The translations under genes and the position numbers were made by a program. Under the pieces are notes generated by a model, which searched no databases, was not told the origin of the DNA, and worked only from the letters and a program-made list of their open reading frames with translations. A stretch of 64,000 bases of DNA, taken from contig NZ_CP162129.1 of NCBI RefSeq assembly GCF_040834005.1, positions 3,062,001 to 3,126,000 of the forward strand, given 5' to 3'. Positions 60,407 through 64,000 of the stretch are shown in pieces (position 1 is the stretch's first letter; every line of letters begins with the position of its first letter). The stretch is from Paenibacillus sp. PL2-23. GTDB lineage: Bacteria; Bacillota; Bacilli; Paenibacillales; Paenibacillaceae.

Positions 60407-60889
60407 CTAGTCGCTGCAGTTTTCAGGAGCCGGCTCGCTGGCATTCTCGACATTAATGCGGTCAGACACCGTATCACGAATGACCGTCACAACAAGCTGC
60501 AGCAGGTAGTTAATATCCGACTGGCTCTGCTGGAACTGGGACACGATCGGAATGCCGTCCAGCTCATCCTGCAGGGTCTCCATCTCGGATTCAATCTTTT
60601 TCACCATATCCGGGTTTTTGAAGGTCGTCTCGAATGCAACAACCTCCTTCTGCTTTTTCTTAATCTGGTTAATTAATGCCTGAACTCGCTCATTGGCATT
60701 AATTTGCGCCTCCGCGCGGCGATAAGCCTGAACCTCGTCGGAGTGGAAGATGACCTCAGCCATCTCCTTCGCCTTGGCCATAATGTCCTCCTTCACGATC
60801 AGATCGCGAGTGTGGTAGGACGGGATATCCGTTGTGCCCCCATGATGGCTGCAGGCTACGCCATGCTCATGGCTATGTTGTTCTGCCAT
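60407..60889 (-). CDS. ricA: RicA (YmcA)/YlbF-family regulator
   Basis: 160 residues from ATG 60887-60889, with GAGGAG upstream. The YlbF/YmcA helical domain has RAEAQINANERVQALINQIK and VVAFETTFKNPDMVKKIESE. The family forms the RicAFT (Y) complex that binds iron-sulfur clusters and promotes RNase Y-dependent mRNA maturation. The N-terminus carries a His-rich extension with one Cys (HSHEHGVACSHHGG), and a Cys sits four residues from the C-terminus (PENCSD), where a cluster ligand is known in Bacillus RicA. The miaB-ricA order supports RicA rather than RicF. Starts 23 nt after the miaB stop. Confidence 0.87.
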   Translation of the reverse strand: MAEQHSHEHGVACSHHGGTTDIPSYHTRDLIVKEDIMAKAKEMAEVIFHSDEVQAYRRAEAQINANERVQALINQIKKKQKEVVAFETTFKNPDMVKKIESEMETLQDELDGIPIVSQFQQSQSDINYLLQLVVTVIRDTVSDRINVENASEPAPENCSD

Positions 60890-60912
60890 TGCTTCTCTCT
60901 CCTCTATTGCCG

Positions 60913-62502
60913 TCAGCAGACGGCTTCGTCTAAGGCGGAGCCGATTGGCTCCGCTTTGATATACCAGGTTTGCGCGTCCGTTACCGTTGCCCGCACGAAG
61001 GAGCCGATCCACTCCTTGGGCCCTTCCATATGAACGAGCTTATTCGTTCGTGTGCGGCCAGCCAGCACCTTGGCATTGTTTTTGCTTTCGCCTTCGATGA
61101 GCACCTCAATCTCTTGGCCCACCAACGCTTCGTTCTGCTTGCGTCCAATGTCTGCCAGCACGTCGTTCAGCCTCTGCAGGCGGCGCTTCTTCGTCTCCAT
61201 CGGCACATTGTCCTCCATGACAGCTGCAGGCGTGCCTTCTCGCGGAGAATAGATAAATGTATAAGCCGAATGGAAGCCCACCTCCTGCACAAGCGAGATC
61301 GTCTCCTCGAACTGCTCGTCCGTCTCGCCCGGAAAGCCAACAATAATATCCGAAGTCAGCGCGGCGTTAGGTATCGCTTTTTTGATTTTGCCCACCAGCT
61401 CCAGGAATGCCTCGCGCGTATATTTGCGGCTCATACGCTTCAGCACCTCCGTGCTGCCTGACTGGACGGGGAGATGGATATGCTCGACCAGGTTGCCGCC
61501 TCCAGCTAGAACCTCAATGAGGTGGTCGTCGAAATCACGGGGATGGCTAGTTGTAAACCGGACACGAGGCATATCAATTTTGGACATGTCGTGCATCAAA
61601 TCCCCGAACCGGTATTGCATATCCTCGAAATCCTTGCCGTAAGCGTTCACGTTCTGCCCCAGCAGCGTCACTTCCTTGTAGCCTTGGCGGGCCAGGTCTC
61701 GGACCTCCGCGATGACATCCTCGGGTCTTCGGCTCCGCTCCTTGCCTCTCGTATAAGGAACGATACAATACGTGCAGAACTTGTCGCAGCCGTACATAAT
61801 ATTAACCCAAGCGCGCAGCCCTTCCCGCTTCTTGGGGAGATTCTCGATGATGTCGCCTTCCTTTGACCAAACCTCGACAACCATTTCCTTGCTGTAATAC
61901 GCATTCTGCAGCAGATGCGGCAGCCGGTGAATGTTGTGCGTGCCGAAGATCATGTCCACGAAAGCATGCTTCTGCAGGATACGGCCAACAACAGATTCCT
62001 CCTGGGACATACAGCCGCAGACGCCAAGCAGCAGCCCTGGCTTCTCCTTCTTGAGTACCTTCAGATGCCCCAGCTCACCGAACACCTTGTCCTCCGCGTT
62101 CTCACGAATGGCACATGTATTCAGCAGCACGACATCGGCAAGCGTTCGGTCCTCCGTAGGCTCATAGCCCATCTCCTCGAACATGCCCTTCATCACTTCG
62201 GTATCATGCTCATTCATCTGGCAGCCGTAGGTTTGAATCAAATACCGCTTGCCAACGCCCAGCGTGCGCAGCTCCTCCGGAATGGAGAAATCGTAATGGA
62301 CCTGAATATCCTCTTTGCCGCGCTTCTTCTCGTCCTTGTAGGAGGGCGCCGAGCTGAGCTGTACGTTGCGGCCCTTAATTCGCAGCGTCGTGACGCCGTC
62401 CTCTTCGCTAATAATCTTGGCATCGCTGAAGTCAAAATATTTGGAATAGTCCTTAGCGCTTGCGACTGCGTGCTCCGAAGCGCCTTTGGTCTCTTTGTTC
62501 AT
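60913..62502 (-). CDS. miaB: MiaB, tRNA-2-methylthio-N6-dimethylallyladenosine synthase
   Basis: 529 residues. A radical SAM methylthiotransferase modifying tRNA position 37. N-terminal UPF0004 domain: [34 protein letters not shown] and [10 protein letters not shown] provide the auxiliary cluster cysteines. The radical SAM cluster is in [20 protein letters not shown]. The C-terminal TRAM domain contains [21 protein letters not shown] roughly 60-residue N-terminal extension is typical of Bacillota MiaB. The start at 62500-62502 has AAGGAAGTG upstream. Confidence 0.95.
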   Translation of the reverse strand: MNKETKGASEHAVASAKDYSKYFDFSDAKIISEEDGVTTLRIKGRNVQLSSAPSYKDEKKRGKEDIQVHYDFSIPEELRTLGVGKRYLIQTYGCQMNEHDTEVMKGMFEEMGYEPTEDRTLADVVLLNTCAIRENAEDKVFGELGHLKVLKKEKPGLLLGVCGCMSQEESVVGRILQKHAFVDMIFGTHNIHRLPHLLQNAYYSKEMVVEVWSKEGDIIENLPKKREGLRAWVNIMYGCDKFCTYCIVPYTRGKERSRRPEDVIAEVRDLARQGYKEVTLLGQNVNAYGKDFEDMQYRFGDLMHDMSKIDMPRVRFTTSHPRDFDDHLIEVLAGGGNLVEHIHLPVQSGSTEVLKRMSRKYTREAFLELVGKIKKAIPNAALTSDIIVGFPGETDEQFEETISLVQEVGFHSAYTFIYSPREGTPAAVMEDNVPMETKKRRLQRLNDVLADIGRKQNEALVGQEIEVLIEGESKNNAKVLAGRTRTNKLVHMEGPKEWIGSFVRATVTDAQTWYIKAEPIGSALDEAVC

Positions 62503-62574
62503 TCGGCATTCACTTCCTTTATACTGAATCCTTGCCGGCATTCATAGGATGAACCGTCCTGCAAACAATATAAA

Positions 62575-62583
62575 ATTATACCA
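62575..62583 (-). promoter_or_regulatory. Extended -10 promoter of miaB-ricA
   Basis: Minus strand TGGTATAAT: consensus -10 TATAAT at 62575-62580 with the TG extension at 62582-62583. No good -35. The predicted start is about 65 nt before the miaB ATG. Confidence 0.6.
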
Positions 62584-62748
62584 CAGCCTGTGAACCTAAT
62601 CCATCGGAAGTTGGCATGCTTCTTGGCGGATTCAAGCATTTTCATTGTAGCCGCTCTGCAGCGACAGGTCAATGAAAGATACAGGATTAGCCATACGAAG
62701 CGAAGGGCCATGCAGCCGCGCCGCATGACCCCCTGCTCTACCTTCGCC

Positions 62749-63321
62749 TTACTCTACGATTTCTGCCATCTCGCCGTTTTTGACCCCGGCCGCATTCGCC
62801 TCATCAGTGTCGATATGCATGTCCAGCGCGAAATCGGGTGATACACGGGCGATCACATGCTCGAAGACAAGGCCGCGTTCTCCGCCGACACGGACCTTAA
62901 GCTGCTGCTTGTCGACAATGCCGAAGCGCTCCGCATCGCTGGTGTGGAAGTGAATATGACGCGCCGCCACAATGACGCCTTCCTGAATGACAACCTCCCC
63001 AGCCGGACCCTGCAGCATAATGCCGGCAGAGCCTGCGATATCGCCTGATTCCCGCACGGGAGGGTTGACGCCAAGCGCAAATGCGTCGGTACGCGACACC
63101 TCCAGCTGTGTGCGCTTGCGTACAGGACCTAATATACGCACCTTGCCGAAGGTGCCCTTGGGTCCTACAACCGCGACGGTCTCGTTAGCCGCGTATTGTC
63201 CAGGCTGAGACAACGGCTTCATCTCCGTCAGCTCATAGCCGGCTCCGAACAGCTGATGGACATGCTCCTGGGACAAATGTATATGTCTAGCCGAAACGCC
63301 TATAGGTACCTGCTTGCTCAT
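62749..63321 (-). CDS. pduL: PduL-type phosphate propanoyltransferase/phosphotransacetylase
   Basis: 190 residues in two similar beta-barrel halves. Metal-binding motifs are VPIGVSARHIHLSQEHVHQL in the first half and VIVAARHIHFHTSDAERFGI in the second, each with the HxH zinc ligands. GKVRILGPVRKRTQLEVSRT binds CoA or phosphate. It interconverts acyl-CoA and acyl phosphate. No microcompartment shell genes or encapsulation-like N-terminal extension are visible, so it is probably a soluble housekeeping phosphotransacylase. It neighbours a 2-oxoacid:ferredoxin oxidoreductase, which would supply acyl-CoA. Confidence 0.92.
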   Translation of the reverse strand: MSKQVPIGVSARHIHLSQEHVHQLFGAGYELTEMKPLSQPGQYAANETVAVVGPKGTFGKVRILGPVRKRTQLEVSRTDAFALGVNPPVRESGDIAGSAGIMLQGPAGEVVIQEGVIVAARHIHFHTSDAERFGIVDKQQLKVRVGGERGLVFEHVIARVSPDFALDMHIDTDEANAAGVKNGEMAEIVE

Positions 63322-63368
63322 TTCACTGCACACTCCATCTCTATATATTCAGAATAACGCCAAATAGA

Positions 63369-63396
63369 AAGCATACGGCCCGTAAGCCGTATGCTT
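63369..63396 (-). terminator. Hairpin terminator after the 2-oxoacid oxidoreductase beta gene
   Basis: Perfect stem AAGCATACGGC/GCCGTATGCTT with a 6-nt loop, 10 nt after the stop, followed on the minus strand by TCTATTT. Weak T tract. Confidence 0.6.
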
Positions 63397-63406
63397 ATCA
63401 TACCAT

Positions 63407-64000
63407 TTATTTAAATTCGGCTACAAGCTGATTGAACTGCTCCTCCGAAATCGACAGCTCCTGATTCGCAAGCGCCTCCTGCTTGAAACCCGTAATCATG
63501 TTTTCGTACGATTTACGGCTAGTATTCTGATAGATCAGACCTGTCAGCATGCCATTGGTTTCCATAATTTTGTTCATGGCTGCCACTCGATCCGTTGGAT
63601 CATAGTCCGGGAACCCTTCCAGGCTCACAATGTTTTCCTTAAACCAGTCATACGTATTAATTTTATTGAACGTCACGCATGGACTGAATACGTTGATTAA
63701 GGAAAACCCTTCGTGTTTAATGCCCTGTTCGATCAAGCTGGTGAGGCCCTTCAAGTCGCTTGAGAAGGATTGTGCGACAAACGTCGCGCCAGCCGACATC
63801 GCGATTTCGAGCGGAGACAGCGTAGACTCAATGGAGCCTTCCGGCGTCGATTTGGTCTTGAAGCCTTCGGCGCTGCGAGGCGAGGTCTGGCCTTTGGTCA
63901 GCCCGTAAATTTGGTTATCCATCACGATGTAGGTCAGGTTGACGTTACGGCGAATGGCATGTACGGTATGGCCCATGCCGATGGCGAAGCCGTCGCCGTC
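63407..64000 (-). CDS. korB: 2-oxoacid:ferredoxin oxidoreductase beta subunit (partial, C-terminal)
   Basis: About 197 C-terminal residues; the 5' end lies beyond 64000. The TPP-binding GDGDGFAIGMGHTVHAIRRN begins at the window edge, followed by VNLTYIVMDNQIYGLTKGQT and PLEIAMSAGATFVAQSFSSD, diagnostic of KorB/OorB. SLINVFSPCVTFNKINTYDW contains the family's late cysteine. The enzyme decarboxylates 2-oxoglutarate (or a related acid) to acyl-CoA, with reduction of ferredoxin, in complex with the alpha subunit that should lie just upstream. Confidence 0.93.
   Translation of the reverse strand, partial: DGDGFAIGMGHTVHAIRRNVNLTYIVMDNQIYGLTKGQTSPRSAEGFKTKSTPEGSIESTLSPLEIAMSAGATFVAQSFSSDLKGLTSLIEQGIKHEGFSLINVFSPCVTFNKINTYDWFKENIVSLEGFPDYDPTDRVAAMNKIMETNGMLTGLIYQNTSRKSYENMITGFKQEALANQELSISEEQFNQLVAEFK

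Noticed and set aside
62749..63321. Bacterial microcompartment locus suggested by PduL
   Set aside because: No shell protein or signature enzyme genes are visible and no encapsulation-like extension is seen on the protein.

Overview
The window looks like a chromosomal segment of a Paenibacillus-type Bacillota (Paenibacillaceae). This is inferred from content: a PucR-controlled purine operon, YesN/YesM regulators beside an LplABC-type sugar importer, miaB-ricA, a Bat-like MoxR/DUF58/VWA operon, BirA- and CcpA-type operators, and strong AGGAGG ribosome binding sites in moderately GC-rich DNA. No rRNA, tRNA, phage, transposase or CRISPR was seen. Most genes lie on the minus strand.

Region by region. 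1-3750: a cobalamin-riboswitch-controlled btuFCD-cobT unit, with cobT cut by the window edge. 3875-7400: a copper set, CopA P-type ATPase plus a TauE/SafE (UreH-like) membrane protein, convergent with a FixH/YtkA-like protein. 7526-8851: a dGTPase-like HD phosphohydrolase. 8891-24925: the centrepiece, a 14-gene minus-strand purine operon with divergent pucR. It holds xanthine dehydrogenase (three subunits), two Mo-cofactor maturation genes, a BMP/Nup nucleoside-type ABC importer, a guanine/8-oxoguanine-type deaminase, HIU hydrolase, OHCU decarboxylase, a truncated PucG-like protein without the PLP lysine, and a terminal Rieske oxygenase. No recognisable urate oxidase is present. Adenosine deaminase and a rhodanese follow.

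26485-40539: two blocks of envelope genes. One is MoxR-DUF58-VWA-VWA/GATase; the other is a large signal-peptide membrane protein, an ABC-2 exporter and a coiled-coil Gly/Ser-rich protein. A 970-bp gene-free stretch with three families of repeats separates them, including a degenerate 11-bp direct-repeat array. 40698-47318: a DUF3889 protein, a beta-hydroxyacid dehydrogenase, and an HK-RR-RND exporter operon. 47495-54704: a YesN/YesM two-component system feeding an LplABC-like importer with a cre site. 54816-56739: an MFS transporter and a HAD hydrolase. 56752-57057: exactly six 51-bp repeat units, ending flush against the next gene's stop codon. 57058-60349: an ECF module (EcfA plus a fused EcfA-EcfT protein) divergent from bioY across a BirA-type operator, so probably a biotin importer. 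60407-62502: miaB-ricA. 62749-64000: a PduL-type phosphotransacylase and the end of a 2-oxoacid:ferredoxin oxidoreductase beta subunit.

Coordinates were read directly. Functions rest on motif recognition and context, not on any search. Residue positions are hand-counted and approximate.
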